Shown here one piece after another: positions 34,735-47,776 of a stretch of DNA of 64,000 bases. The stretch is from Lactobacillus amylovorus DSM 20531. Its GTDB lineage: Bacteria; Bacillota; Bacilli; Lactobacillales; Lactobacillaceae. How positions within the stretch are numbered: the stretch's first letter is position 1; each line of letters begins with the position of its first letter. A program made the position numbers and the translations under genes. The notes beneath the pieces are model-generated. The model saw only the letters and a program-made list of their open reading frames with translations. It did no database searches and had not been told where the DNA came from. The DNA lies in the NCBI RefSeq assembly GCF_002706375.1, contig NZ_CP017706.1, positions 434,001 to 498,000 on the forward strand, given 5' to 3'.

Positions 34735-34868
34735 TTAAGTGATATTATTACACTTTAACCATTGTTTAAGCTCTATTCTTGAAATGTCATTCACCCTCTT
34801 GCCATCCAAGACAAGCGTGTCAGGCAACAATTTTCTCAACTCTTCCACGCCACGTTCTGGGGTACTCA
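34735..34868 (-). pseudogene. Orphan C-terminal gene fragment (about 43 codons)
   Basis: An open frame without a start reads GVEELRKLLPDTLVLDGKRV then IELKQWLKCNNIT and a stop. The composition is protein-like but there is no ribosome site or Met. It is probably the end of a deleted gene. The parent family is not recognised. Confidence 0.4.
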
Positions 34869-34904
34869 AAAAGGAAGTTAGAAATTTCGCCTAGCTTCCT
34901 TATT
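34866..34904 (-). terminator. Terminator of the GH42 beta-galactosidase gene
   Basis: AAGGAAGCTAG and CTAACTTCCTT form a hairpin followed by TTT on the minus strand, about 40 bases after the stop at 34941. Confidence 0.65.
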
Positions 34905-34940
34905 TATTGATCTAAATTCGAGGGAAAGAAATAGGATTTG

Positions 34941-36947
34941 TTACTTGGTTAAGACTTGGACATCCCATCCTTTCATTGAACTCTTAGCTTTTTCACCAGT
35001 TAAGATGTCTTCATAATCCGCAAATTTATTTGGCAATTCTCTTTCTTCATTGCTCATGTTAAGCACGAAGTAAAGTTCCTTGCCATCTGCTGTGACACGC
35101 TTAGTTACTTCAAGCTTATGGCTGTCGCAAACTAATGATTCAACTCCAGTTTCAAGCACAATGTGGTTGAACAATTGTGTCAAACCTTGGTGACCTAACT
35201 TGGTTCCAACGTACCAAGCCTTGCCTTTGCCATAATCATTTTCAGTAATCGCAGCAGTGCCAGCGTAAAACTCATCAGCGTAGCTTGCCAAAACTTTCGC
35301 CTTATTTGGATGAATCAAATCACACATTAAGCTAGTTTCGTATTCCTTGTCATCCATCTTAACTCTAACTTTTTGACCTGGAACCATTGCGTCGCTTTCT
35401 TCAACCCAGATGCCGGTGACATCTTTCAATGGACCAGGATAGCCACCAAGGTAAACATTGTCAGTTGAATCAACCATACCTGACATGTAGGTAGTAACGA
35501 AGTGGCCGCCCTTTTCAACATAGCTGTTGATCTTTTCAGCTAAACCTGCTTTAACCATGTAAAGCACTGGTGCAACAACCAAGTCATAGTTACTAAAGTC
35601 ATCATCAACACCAATAATATCGGTTGGAATATTGCGTTCATAAAATTGACGGTAGTAGTCCAAAATTGAGTCAACATAATTCAAATCTTGAGTAATGCCA
35701 TCAACATATTCGTATGACCAGAAGTTGCTCCAGTCAAAGACGATGGCTACCTTTGCTTCAGTCTTAGAACCTAAGATTGTTGGACCAGCCTTCTTTAATT
35801 TTTGACCTAAATCAGTCAATTCACGAAAGACTCTAGTATCTGTTCTTTGTGAGTGAGCAATAACTGCGCTGTGAAATTTTTCAGAGCCACCCACTGCTTG
35901 CTTTAACTGGAAGAACTGAACGGTATCGGCACCGTGAGCAACGGCTTGAAGTTCAGTTGCGGCCATTTGACCAGGACGTTTCAATGGACTGTATGGCTGC
36001 CAGTTAACTTGTGAAGGTGCAGATTCCATCAACATAAATGGTTGATGCTTCAAGCTTCTCATTAAGTCATACAAGAATGCTGGTTTGTAAGTAGGAGCAT
36101 CATAAGTTGGATAACTATCGTAAGAAATGATGTCTTGGTCTTTAGCCCACTTTTGATAGTCAATCATCTTGTTTGGCAGACTGTGGAAGTTTGTAGTTAC
36201 AGGCGTTTCAGGATCATACTTTTGGATAATCGCCTTTTCCATCTTGAAGAGGTTTTGCAAACTTTCTGATTGGAAGCGCAAGTAATCAATTGAAAGTCCA
36301 GCAACAATAGTTTCGCTTCCTTCTGGACCCCAGGCATCCCCCAACTCGTTTGGAACAACAATTTCATCCCAGTCATAAATCGTGTGACTCCAAACATTCA
36401 TGTTCCAAGCCTTGTTGAGCGCACCCAAGGTCTTGTATTTGTTTCTCAACCAGTCACGGAAGGAGTTTTGACAATTTCCACAGTAGCAGTTGCCACCGTA
36501 TTCATTGTTCACGTGCCAAACTACGATATGCGGATTGTCAGCGTAGTGCTGGGCCAATTTTTCAACTAACTCACTATCCAGTCTTTGATAATTCTTGCTG
36601 TTCGGACAGAAATTGTGCCGCTGACCAAAGACGTGACGTCTGCCTTGGTAATCAACTCTTGCGATATCCGGATACTTTTTAAACATCCAGGCTGGCATTG
36701 CGGCTGTTGCCGTACCCATCACAATATCAAAGTTTGCATCAGATAATTCTTGAACGATCTTGTCTAATTTAGAAAAGTCATAGACTCCTTCTCTAGGTTC
36801 AAGAACTGCCCAAGAGAAAATATTAATTGTAGCTGAATTTAAATCTGCCTTTTTAAAGACCTTAATGTCTTCAGGCCATGTTTCTTCTGTCCATTGATCG
36901 GGATTGTAGTCTCCACCATAAAGAAAACGTGATAATGTTTTTGTCAT
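34941..36947 (-). CDS. lacA: Beta-galactosidase, GH42 family
   Basis: A 668-residue GH42 enzyme. The start FLYGGDYNPDQW is typical. The acid/base Glu149 lies in WHVNNEYGG, the nucleophile Glu308 in MLMESAPSQVNW, and a zinc-type cysteine cluster is visible (Cys114, 154, 156, 159). It splits beta-galactosides inside the cell; many GH42 enzymes prefer galacto-oligosaccharides over lactose. It ends before a terminator and starts 10 bases after the lacS stop, so both were one operon. The frame is intact even though lacS is broken. The name lacA follows common usage; lacZ is also used for this locus. Confidence 0.93.
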   Translation of the reverse strand: MTKTLSRFLYGGDYNPDQWTEETWPEDIKVFKKADLNSATINIFSWAVLEPREGVYDFSKLDKIVQELSDANFDIVMGTATAAMPAWMFKKYPDIARVDYQGRRHVFGQRHNFCPNSKNYQRLDSELVEKLAQHYADNPHIVVWHVNNEYGGNCYCGNCQNSFRDWLRNKYKTLGALNKAWNMNVWSHTIYDWDEIVVPNELGDAWGPEGSETIVAGLSIDYLRFQSESLQNLFKMEKAIIQKYDPETPVTTNFHSLPNKMIDYQKWAKDQDIISYDSYPTYDAPTYKPAFLYDLMRSLKHQPFMLMESAPSQVNWQPYSPLKRPGQMAATELQAVAHGADTVQFFQLKQAVGGSEKFHSAVIAHSQRTDTRVFRELTDLGQKLKKAGPTILGSKTEAKVAIVFDWSNFWSYEYVDGITQDLNYVDSILDYYRQFYERNIPTDIIGVDDDFSNYDLVVAPVLYMVKAGLAEKINSYVEKGGHFVTTYMSGMVDSTDNVYLGGYPGPLKDVTGIWVEESDAMVPGQKVRVKMDDKEYETSLMCDLIHPNKAKVLASYADEFYAGTAAITENDYGKGKAWYVGTKLGHQGLTQLFNHIVLETGVESLVCDSHKLEVTKRVTADGKELYFVLNMSNEERELPNKFADYEDILTGEKAKSSMKGWDVQVLTK

Positions 36948-36957
36948 TTTTAAACCT

Positions 36958-38869
36958 CTACTTAAACTGGACTTCTACTACTTCATCACCATGTTTTACA
37001 GTAGAACCTGCTTTAATTGGACTAGCTTTTTTAATTCTACCTGGTTGAGTGTAGAAGGTAACGATCGTATCCTTGTAGCCATTCTTAAGAGCCAAATCAC
37101 GATCAAATTCTAGTAATAAGTTGCCCTTCTTGACTTCTTGTCCATCATCATAATACGTTTCAAAGCCTTCACCACGCAAGTTTACTGTTCCAAGAACAAC
37201 GTGGACGACTACTTGCAAGCCATTATCTGAGATAATCTCAAAGGCGTGTTTTGTACCAAAGGTAAATCTAATCTTACCATCGAATGGTGCATAGATCTTG
37301 CCGGCACTTGGTTTGATTGCGAATCCCTTTCCTGGGAATGGCTTACCATCTTCGTCGACGACGGAGGACATTTGCATCACCATCGGCTGGTGCGTAAATC
37401 TTTTGCTGTCTAGGTCTTGCTTTAGTTGAATCATCTTTTTCGATTTCACCTTCAGCAAGCTTAGTCTTCAATTCTTCAACAACTTCGGCGTGTTTCTTTT
37501 CGGTCAAAGTTACTTTGCTTAAGAACACGATGATTGAAATCACAGCTAAGATTAAAGGAATATATAAGGCCATTGTATTAAAAGTGCTGATATCGTGTGC
37601 TGTCATGTCGGCAGCAGTTGCGGCACCTGTCATACCAGCTGCAATAGCTACATATCCAACCAAAGCATTAGAAACAGCACCAGTGAATTTATCGATCATT
37701 GGACGAACTGCCAAAACGACGGCCTCGTTTCTTTGACCACTCTTAAGCTGACCATATTCAATCGCATCAGTTAAGGTCAAAACAGTTACTAATTGAGCAA
37801 AGTTGATGTTGAATAAAACCAACCCTAAGTCCATTAACACAACATTATCACGACAGAAAATGAATAAAAGATAAGCACAGATCATGCAAGTTTGACCTGC
37901 AACAAACAACCATTTTCTTGGAATGTACCTATTTAAAACTGAATAATGGACTGACACAGAACCCTACAATCGTTGCAGCAAGCCCTACAACCCAGAATTC
38001 GCCTGGTTTACCAATGACAAACTTGTACAGATAGAACAAAACCCCGTTAGTAATAGTGTTAGCAAGTGAAAAGACTAAGTAGGCTAAACTTGGCCAAAGA
38101 ATTTGATCGTTATGGAAAATAGAACTGAAGACTTGAGGCAAAGTAGTTTTCTGCTTGGCTGAATTTCTAATTAAATTGTGCTTTTCTTTAGTACCTAAGC
38201 AAACAATAATGGCACAAACAATTGCTAAAGCTGAAATTACAGCCGCAAAGGCAAGCCAACCTGGTGCGCCTTCTTCATGTTTACCAGTAACTGCATAAGT
38301 TACCCCAGTTACTAAAGGAACAACGATAATTGCTAAACCGTTCCAACCAATAGCACCTGAAAAGGCACCCAATGAAGTATAAATACCACGCTCATGTGAA
38401 TCTTCACTTAAAGTCGGAACCATACCCCAATATGAAACATCGGATAATGAATAGAAGATATCAAAGCCGATGTAGATAATTACGAATAAGATAGCGAAAA
38501 GAATCCAATTGCTTTGCGCCAAGCCAAAGATTCCAGTAAATAAAATTAATAATAATACTGCACTAACTACAGTACCCAAGAAAATCCATGGCTTAAACTT
38601 TCCCATCTTGTTTTGGTATTATCAACTATGTTGCCCAAGATTGGGTCAATAACCAACTCGACAATTCTAATCACTACCATTAAGCCAGTGATTAAACCAA
38701 TCAATTTATCAGCTACTGATTGCTCTAGCCCACTGAACATTCCGCTAGTAATAAAAATAATAAAGTATGTACTCATTACACCATAAAAAGCTGCGTGTCC
38801 TAAGTTACCCAGACAGAATGATGCATAGGAAATTATTTGTTTCCCTGAATTTTTATGACCGTTTGTCAT
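36958..38869 (-). pseudogene. lacS: Lactose permease LacS (GPH family with EIIA-like tail), three frameshifts
   Basis: The whole of a ~637-codon LacS is present but spread over different frames. The N-terminal helices (SYASFCLGNLGHAAFYGVMS) are followed by a shift at a GGG run (38602-38604), where one G is missing in TRWGKFKPWIF. The middle helices run to SPLFS, with a second shift near 37931-37946. The last helices run to APADGDA, with a third shift near 37371-37381. The C-terminus is a complete PTS EIIA-like regulatory domain with the phosphorylatable His in VVHVVLGTVNLRGEGF. LacS exchanges lactose for galactose. As read, no functional carrier can be made. Sequencing error in homopolymers is the main alternative. 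Confidence 0.85.
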
Positions 38870-38896
38870 AATGCTTCCTACTAAATTGTTATTATC

Positions 38897-38910
38897 TGTA
38901 ATCGTTTACA
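38897..38910 (-). promoter_or_regulatory. cre site for CcpA upstream of lacS
   Basis: TGTAAACGATTACA on the minus strand is a near-perfect cre palindrome just downstream of the lacS -10 box, the same place as at galK. Confidence 0.7.
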
Positions 38911-38916
38911 TTTATG

Positions 38917-38945
38917 AGTATACGCTTACTATCAGTTTTGGTAAA
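38917..38945 (-). promoter_or_regulatory. lacS promoter
   Basis: TTTACC (38940-38945) and TATACT (38917-38922) on the minus strand are 17 bases apart. The -35 overlaps an operator-like sequence. Confidence 0.55.
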
Positions 38946-38956
38946 TTATTTATTTA
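38938..38956. promoter_or_regulatory. LacR-type operator-like site at lacS
   Basis: TTGGTAAATTATTTATTTA matches the perfect galE palindrome at 16 of 19 positions and covers the lacS -35 box. Confidence 0.5.
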
Positions 38957-38987
38957 ATATAACTAAATTACTTACTTATAGTAAAAA

Positions 38988-39022
38988 TAAAAGAGAATGC
39001 TATGCCTCAGCATTCTCTTTTC
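38988..39022. terminator. Terminator of lacR
   Basis: AAAAGAGAATGCT and AGCATTCTCTTTT form a perfect stem about 40 bases after the lacR stop. It would also work in the opposite direction. Confidence 0.8.
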
Positions 39023-39061
39023 AAAATATTCAAAATAAAAAATTTTTATTTACTAAAAAAT

Positions 39062-40069
39062 TTACTCACCTTTAGGAATAAAGCTTTTACGTACCACTAA
39101 GTTAGTGTTCATATTCACATCAATATGCGCACGATCAGGTTGAATAATTAAATTGGTCAGCATAGTTAAAGCTAAATCAATCATTTCCTGCTGGTTGATG
39201 TTGTAAGAAGAAAGTGGTGGTGATAAGTACTTCACTACATTACTGTTATTGATACTCAAGATTGCGGTATCTTTTGGTACGTTAATATTTTCTTCGTTAA
39301 AGGCTTGTAAAACACCGACTGCTAATGTATCAGAAGCAATTAAAAATGCATCTGGTAAATTGTTCTTGCACTTCTTTATTACTTCTTTGCCAAGCTTATA
39401 ACCATTTTCAACGCTGAATGGTCCTGAAACGAACATGTTGCTGTCATCTTTTCCGCGAACCTTCATATATTCCGCAAAGGCAACGGAACGTGGATCATTT
39501 TCTTGAATATGATCATGCTTAGGGCCAACACCACCAATAAAACCAATCGATTCATAGCTGTTTTTAATAAACAAATCAATAGCATTCTTAACTGTTAAAG
39601 TTAAGTTAGGTCTAATTGAATCGAACAATTCGGGAGCTGGATTAGTATCAACAAACACCCCATTTGGTAAAACTTCGTGCAATTTTACCAACTCAGCATT
39701 TTCGATTGGCGCTGCTCCTACTCCAATAAAACCTTGGAACAATGAGGCATTTTCAATTAAGTCAGCCGCATTATAAAAGGTCTTCATCTTCATTGATTCT
39801 TGCTTAACGGTTTCTACCAAGGCTTGCTTTAAAGAAGTAAAATACTCATCTTGCAACTGTTCTTTATGGTTAGTGCGGTAAAGAAGCGCAATTGTAGGCT
39901 TAATTTCCTTTTCTTGGTGGTCTTTCCAATAACCAAGCTTATTAGCAATTTCTAAAATTTTATTTTTGGTATCTGCAGTAATTGATAAGTTAGGATCATT
40001 ATTGAGCAACCGCGAAACAGTCGCAGAAGAATACCCCGACTTTTGTGCAATTTCTTTAATAGTTGTCAT
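39062..40069 (-). CDS. lacR: LacI-family transcriptional repressor of the lac/gal genes
   Basis: A 335-residue LacI/GalR regulator. The N-terminal helix-turn-helix is TTIKEIAQKSGYSSATVSRL with the hinge ILEIANKLGY. A periplasmic-binding-protein-like sugar domain follows. It lies between lacS and the divergent lacLM, and palindromes typical of such repressors lie over the promoters of lacL, lacS, galK and galE. It is therefore the likely common repressor, released by galactose or allolactose-type sugars. The inducer is not known from the sequence. Confidence 0.88.
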   Translation of the reverse strand: MTTIKEIAQKSGYSSATVSRLLNNDPNLSITADTKNKILEIANKLGYWKDHQEKEIKPTIALLYRTNHKEQLQDEYFTSLKQALVETVKQESMKMKTFYNAADLIENASLFQGFIGVGAAPIENAELVKLHEVLPNGVFVDTNPAPELFDSIRPNLTLTVKNAIDLFIKNSYESIGFIGGVGPKHDHIQENDPRSVAFAEYMKVRGKDDSNMFVSGPFSVENGYKLGKEVIKKCKNNLPDAFLIASDTLAVGVLQAFNEENINVPKDTAILSINNSNVVKYLSPPLSSYNINQQEMIDLALTMLTNLIIQPDRAHIDVNMNTNLVVRKSFIPKGE

Positions 40070-40197
40070 AATTATTTCTTTTCCATTTACTAATATTCCT
40101 GTCCTTATTATACAAAATATTTACTTAATTCCAATAAAGACCAATTTTATTCAAAAATATTTTTTCGATATTTGTCAATCAATTTATTTACTTTTAA

Positions 40198-40236
40198 TTA
40201 CTAAATTATTTATTTATTTGATAAATTATTTAATTT
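40198..40236. promoter_or_regulatory. Tandem operator-like sites at the lacR-lacL intergenic region
   Basis: Two copies of an imperfect palindrome (40198-40216, 16 of 19 positions; 40218-40236, 14 of 19) resemble the galE operator TTAGTAAATTATTTACTAA. The second overlaps the lacL -35 box. Confidence 0.45.
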
Positions 40237-40247
40237 AGTGTTATAAT
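40218..40247 (+). promoter_or_regulatory. lacL promoter
   Basis: TTGATA (40218-40223) and TATAAT (40242-40247) are 18 bases apart. The -10 context GTGTTATAAT is identical to that of galE. Confidence 0.6.
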
Positions 40248-40260
40248 AAAACCGTTTTCA
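40247..40260 (+). promoter_or_regulatory. cre-like site at lacL
   Basis: TAAAACCGTTTTCA is a palindromic cre-like site with one deviation from consensus at position 2. It starts at the last base of the -10 box. Confidence 0.45.
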
Positions 40261-40278
40261 AAATATATTTTTTTATAG

Positions 40279-43108
<2,830 letters not shown>

Positions 43109-43128
43109 TTTAAAGAATTTATTTTAAA

Positions 43129-43147
43129 TTAGTAAATAATTTACTAA
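43129..43147. promoter_or_regulatory. LacR-type operator at galE (perfect palindrome)
   Basis: TTAGTAAATAATTTACTAA is an 8-3-8 palindrome immediately upstream of the galE -10, covering the -35 position. It is the best copy of the motif in the window. Confidence 0.65.
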
Positions 43148-43156
43148 ATAATGTGT

Positions 43157-43162
43157 TATAAT
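43157..43162 (+). promoter_or_regulatory. galE -10 box
   Basis: TATAAT within GTGTTATAAT, about 50 bases before the galE ATG. The -35 is poor and lies inside the operator. Confidence 0.55.
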
Positions 43163-43210
43163 GTAATCGACTTAAGTAAAGATTAATAACCAATTAAAAA
43201 AGGAGTAAAC

Positions 43211-44203
43211 ATGAAAGTTTTAGTTATCGGCGGTGCCGGCTATATCGGCTCACACGCTGTTCGTGAATTAGTTAAGGAAGGCAACGATGTCGTTGTTCTT
43301 GATGCTTTGTACACCGGTCACAGAAAAGCCGTTGATCCCAAGGCCAAGTTTTACCAAGGTGATATCGAAGATACCTTCTTAGTTTCAAAGATTTTACGTG
43401 ATGAAAAGATCGATGCTGTTATGCACTTTGCTGCATATTCATTGGTACCTGAATCAGTTAAGAAACCACTTAAGTACTACGACAACAACGTTGCTGGAAT
43501 GATTTCACTTTTGAAAGCAATGAATGACGCTGGTACTAAGTACTTAGTCTTCTCAAGTTCAGCCGCTACCTACGGCATCCCTAAGAAGTTGCCAATCACA
43601 GAAGACACCCCACTTAACCCAATCAACCCATACGGTGAAACCAAGATGATGATGGAAAAGATCATGGCTTGGGCCGACAAGGCTGACGGCATTAAGTACA
43701 CTGCTCTTCGCTACTTCAACGTTGCTGGTGCTTCAAGCGACGGTACAATCGGTGAAGACCACGCTCCAGAAACTCACCTTATTCCAAACATTTTGAAGAG
43801 TGCTATTTCTGGTGACGGCAAGTTTACCATCTTCGGTGATGACTACAACACTAAAGACGGTACTAATGTCCGTGACTACGTTCAAGTTGAAGACTTAATT
43901 GACGCTCACATCTTAGCTTTAAAGCACATGATGAAGATCAACAAGTCAGATGTCTTTAACTTGGGTACTGCTCACGGCTACTCAAACCTTGAAATTTTGG
44001 AAAGTGCTAAGAAAGTTACCGGTATCGACATCCCTTACACTATGGGACCACGTCGTGGCGGTGACCCTGACTCACTTGTTGCCGACTCAACTAAGGCAAG
44101 AACCATTTTAGGCTGGAAGCCAAAGCACGAAAATGTCGACGATGTAATCGCAACCGCTTGGAAGTGGCACAAGAGTCACCCAAAGGGCTACGAAGACAAG
44201 TAA
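43211..44203 (+). CDS. galE: UDP-glucose 4-epimerase
   Basis: A 330-residue extended SDR. The NAD-binding motif [10 protein letters not shown] is at residues 7-16, the SSSAATYG strand precedes the catalytic pair Tyr141-Lys145 (PYGETK), and the C-terminus is full length. It interconverts UDP-galactose and UDP-glucose, closing the Leloir cycle and supplying precursors for wall polysaccharides. An AAAGGAG site precedes the ATG. It has its own promoter and operator behind lacM. Confidence 0.95.
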   Translation: MKVLVIGGAGYIGSHAVRELVKEGNDVVVLDALYTGHRKAVDPKAKFYQGDIEDTFLVSKILRDEKIDAVMHFAAYSLVPESVKKPLKYYDNNVAGMISLLKAMNDAGTKYLVFSSSAATYGIPKKLPITEDTPLNPINPYGETKMMMEKIMAWADKADGIKYTALRYFNVAGASSDGTIGEDHAPETHLIPNILKSAISGDGKFTIFGDDYNTKDGTNVRDYVQVEDLIDAHILALKHMMKINKSDVFNLGTAHGYSNLEILESAKKVTGIDIPYTMGPRRGGDPDSLVADSTKARTILGWKPKHENVDDVIATAWKWHKSHPKGYEDK

Positions 44204-44267
44204 TAAAGTAAATTAAAATAAAATCTAACCCTATCTTTTTAACTATTTCTATTTTCTATTATCCATT

Positions 44268-44297
44268 TACACGCTAGAAGTTCTAGCGTGTTTTTTG
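44268..44297 (+). terminator. galE terminator
   Basis: CACGCTAG and CTAGCGTG pair across AAGTT, followed by TTTTTTG. It overlaps the stop codon of the IS1182 transposase remnant on the other strand. Confidence 0.8.
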
Positions 44298-45892
44298 TTT
44301 TTGAAATGAAAAGTCGAAGGCTTTACCTTCTTGTTGGCTCCATATTTTTTCAGATTCATCGTCATAAACATGATTCCGGACTTTCTTTTTACCTCTTAAA
44401 TGCGTTCTCAGCATGCCAAATACACTCTTCATGTGTCCGAAAATTGGTTCCACATCTGACTTTCGACAGCCATAGATGCGTTTGCCTTCTTCGCTTTGAA
44501 GAGTCTCTTTTGCTTTTTCTTTTAAATACTGCCAGTTGGGATTGTAGTGAATCTGTCTTTGCCGGCCTGTTTTGGTTTTAGCCAATTGAGTCAGTTCTTC
44601 TGTTAATTGAAATTCATCGGCTTCATAGATCTTAAAGTTTCTAACCATGCCGGTAGCTCGATCTTTTCTCTGACTATAACATTTGAAGTTGAAACGGACG
44701 CCGGATTTATCTATATAATAGTCGTCTTTTTCGTTATAGTACCAATTGGCAATCTTGGTTGGGTCTTTCTTATACTTCCAAGTTTGTTATTTGTCGTATA
44801 AAGAGTAAGGGATTTGATAGTTCTTATCCGAATATTTCTCTTCTAGTAACGTGTAATTGTACTCGCTGCCATAGCCCGCATCAGCCACGATGTTTTGAAA
44901 CTTGTCGAGAATTCCTCTAGACTCCATCTGCTCTAAAAACGGTTCTAATGTTCTGAAGTCAGTTGGGTTAGGGAATAGGTCAAAATCAACTACATATTGA
45001 TTAGTAGTTGCCGCTTGAATATTATAGCCCAGCTTTAACTGGCCATTTCTCATATGATCTTCTTTCATATGCATGAAGGTGGCATCATGATCTGTTTTAG
45101 AATAACTATTCCGGCCAGCAAAGATCTCTTCAGCTTCTTCATACTTTTTAGCACGCGGAATAAAATCTTTGCGAAGTTTATGCAAGATCTTCTTTAATCC
45201 GCGACGTTTGACTTTATTCTGCGATCCACCCGGGATAATTTTAGGTTCCTTTTCGATCTCTTCCGATATCTTCTCGATTTCTTTTTCTGTTTCTTGAGCT
45301 AGGATCTCCAGCACTTGACTAGTTTGGGCTTCTTCTTCTGCCATGACTTTGACAACTTCTTTATTGATCAGCTCATCATACAAGGCAGACACATCTTCTT
45401 TTAACTTGGCATGGTACTTTTCGACCGCCTTTTTCCAAACAAAAGTATACTTGTTGGCATCCGCCTCGATCTTAGTACCATCAATAAAAACAGCACTTTC
45501 GCGGATTAATCCTTCATCTTCTAATAGTGAAGCAAAGTAGACGAAGCATTGTTTAATTACGTCATTAGCGTGGTTGCTTGATCTAAAGTTATTGATCGTG
45601 TGATAAGAAATATGTCTATTGCCAGCCAGGATAATCATCGGCAGATTTTCTTCTAGCATTCTTTCAATTTTTCTGCCTGAAAAAACTCTTCTAGAATAAG
45701 CAAAGAGCAAGATCTTAAGCATCATTGCTGGGTGATATGCTGGCCTGCCAGTATTAGAAGTTGTTTCCAAGATAACTTCATCTGAACAGAATCGACAAAA
45801 TCACTGATAACATTAGCTATGTGATTGTCAGGAATAGAAAAATCTAAATTTAATGATAAAGTAGTTTGTCCTGTGATATAATTTTGATACAT
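44283..45892 (-). pseudogene. IS1182-family transposase, inactivated
   Basis: From the ATG at 45892 the frame reads MYQNYITGQTTLSL and DNHIANVISDFVDSV. One base is then missing near 45784-45790. The main part follows in the corrected frame: SNTGRPAYHPAMMLKILLF, the catalytic FIDGTKIEADANKYTF and NIVADAGYGSEYNY. A TAA stop at 44787-44789 interrupts it after PYSLYDK, and the same frame then continues to the C-terminal ISYLE-type end (DVEPIFGHMKSVFGMLR, with the catalytic Glu). Repaired length is about 537 codons. A frameshift plus a nonsense codon mean it cannot transpose by itself. The exact ends and target duplication were not found. Confidence 0.85.
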
Positions 45893-45961
45893 GTTGAAAG
45901 CCCACTTTCTATTGTTTTTTTGTGGTGATTAAATAATATCAAGGAATGGGTTTAAAGTATA

Positions 45962-46004
45962 CAAAAAGAGCGATGACTTCTTATGAAGTTCATCGCTTTT
46001 TTCA
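45962..46004. terminator. Terminator of the 529-aa SLAP protein gene
   Basis: AAAGAGCGATGAC and its complement form a long stem around TTAT, with A and T runs on both sides, about 45 bases after the stop at 46050. Confidence 0.75.
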
Positions 46005-46049
46005 TGACCTGGAAATTAGTTTTTTCCCAGACACTTCGTTTACTCTCGA

Positions 46050-47639
46050 TTACTTATCAGTTGCGTAATCAGAAATCTTCAATTCAGTGTCAGTAGAACT
46101 AACCAAAAACTTAGGATCTTGAGTAGCCTTACTATAATGACGAACGTTCATGCTCAATCTACGATTGTGATCGCTAAAACGAATAGTAATCAGATAGTTA
46201 TATTGAGGCGTGTAAACATCATTTGCATTATAAGCTACACGGTACACTTTTCTAGCTTCTGCTTCAGTTAATTGGTTAACGTTTTTAACATGAACCTTCG
46301 CACCGTCTAAGTCGTTAGTCTTTTGTTGCAAGCTCCAAACTGCGAGCTTAACTGCAGCAATCGTTGAAGTATTCGATTTTTCAACATCTTGAGCTAACTT
46401 AAGTTGAGTATCATAAGCTTCACGTTTATTACGACTAGTTAAGCGATATGCGTCACTCTTTTCAACATCTGTATGCTTATCGATTTCATTTTGTAAAGCT
46501 TGCTTGTCACCAACTGTTGCGGTCTTGCTATCTTGTTCAGCTTCCTCAGGAGTATTTACTGGCTTTAATTCAAGACCACTAACCTTGACATCGCTTTGCT
46601 TAACGAAACCATCGCCAACAAATTTATGAGCTTTGCCTATAGTGTAAACATCCCCTTCTGGGGCCATTACGTATTGACTACTAATGTGGTAGAACAATTC
46701 TGCCTTTTTCTCACTTGGAACCCAGATGTACATCAAGCGATCTACATTAATCTGTCTTTCTGCATTAGTTGCGGCATGTGGAACAACGACATCAGAAGGC
46801 GTACCGTTGATTGTGTAGATTGGCATGTCAGCTGGTTGGGTATATTCAGCAAAAGTGTAGTGGAGATCATCATAGTTAACTGCCTTCATTGCCTTACGTG
46901 GAGTAACATCCAATGATGACAAGTAAGCATCCTTTTCACCCTTAATTCTATAAAATGGAACAGCTGAATCATCATTGAATGCAGCAAAATCATCTGAACC
47001 ACTTGCTGGTGTGTAAATAAATTGATCTACCCTAACCTTTTGTCCCTTTTTGTATTGGGTATCGTTGGCATAGCCGTCTTTGGTGTAGCTGTGAGTTTTA
47101 TCTGCTTTCACTGTTACATAAGTTTCGTCAACATATTGAATTTTGCCATTAACTACTCCCACATTAGCTGCCTTGACATATTGATTCTTGCCAATGCGGT
47201 AGTACTTTTTACCCTTGATTGTCTTTGTATTGTAAAAAAGGATTGGAAGATTTTTCTTTAAAGTTGGTACCTTAACACGCTTGCCCTTGTTGTTATAAAC
47301 GTAGGAATTGTAATTGAGTAAAAGAGTGTTCTTGTTGTCAATCTTGGCAACCGCATCTGCTCTTACATAAGTGTTTTTGCCAACACGGTAATACTTCTTA
47401 CCCTTGATTGTTACTAAACCGCTCAAGCGTGGCAAAGTAGTGTTCTTCTTAACAAAGCCACTTAATTCTTTACCATTACCATTGTAGCGAAAGTTATCAA
47501 ATTGATTGGTAGTAATCGTCTTCTTACTTACCTTAGCGGCTTGAACGACTGATGGATTATTGCTTAAAACTGTGGCAGCTGGGCTCAATGCCATTAAAGT
47601 AGCTGCGGAAATTAATGTAATTTTGTTTCTTAGTTTCAT
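46050..47639 (-). CDS. Secreted SLAP-domain surface protein (529 aa)
   Basis: A signal peptide (MKLRNKITLISAATLMALSP, cleavage near VQA-AK) is followed by two clear SLAP units (GLVTIKGKKYYRVGKNTYV and TIKGKKYYRIGKNQYVKAAN). A central region, a helical segment (QALQNEIDKHTDVEKSDAYR) and a C-terminal domain containing LTEAEARKVYRVAYNAND complete it. The 707-residue protein at 19376-21499 has the same order of parts, including the helix and an SPYDRTKILTAARQQYDDN segment in the same place. It should sit on the cell wall by its N-terminus. Function unknown. Confidence 0.85.
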   Translation of the reverse strand: MKLRNKITLISAATLMALSPAATVLSNNPSVVQAAKVSKKTITTNQFDNFRYNGNGKELSGFVKKNTTLPRLSGLVTIKGKKYYRVGKNTYVRADAVAKIDNKNTLLLNYNSYVYNNKGKRVKVPTLKKNLPILFYNTKTIKGKKYYRIGKNQYVKAANVGVVNGKIQYVDETYVTVKADKTHSYTKDGYANDTQYKKGQKVRVDQFIYTPASGSDDFAAFNDDSAVPFYRIKGEKDAYLSSLDVTPRKAMKAVNYDDLHYTFAEYTQPADMPIYTINGTPSDVVVPHAATNAERQINVDRLMYIWVPSEKKAELFYHISSQYVMAPEGDVYTIGKAHKFVGDGFVKQSDVKVSGLELKPVNTPEEAEQDSKTATVGDKQALQNEIDKHTDVEKSDAYRLTSRNKREAYDTQLKLAQDVEKSNTSTIAAVKLAVWSLQQKTNDLDGAKVHVKNVNQLTEAEARKVYRVAYNANDVYTPQYNYLITIRFSDHNRRLSMNVRHYSKATQDPKFLVSSTDTELKISDYATDK

Positions 47640-47735
47640 TTTTTGCCTCGTATTTTGCTTATCCTTTGATAAATTTCATTAAGTAAAGTATATTCTTTTT
47701 TCATTAATAATCACAATAATCAGCTTTGAAGTCAA

Positions 47736-47773
47736 AAAAATAAATCTACTGAAATCTCAGTAGATTTATTTGC
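47736..47773 (-). terminator. Terminator of the DHA2 pseudogene
   Basis: AAATAAATCTACTGA and TCAGTAGATTTATTT pair across GATT or AATC, followed by seven T on the minus strand. Confidence 0.75.
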
Positions 47774-47776
47774 TAT

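Noticed and set aside
43157..43172. TGTAATCG after the galE -10 as a cre site.
   Set aside because: Only the first half matches; the second half (ACTTAA) breaks the palindrome.
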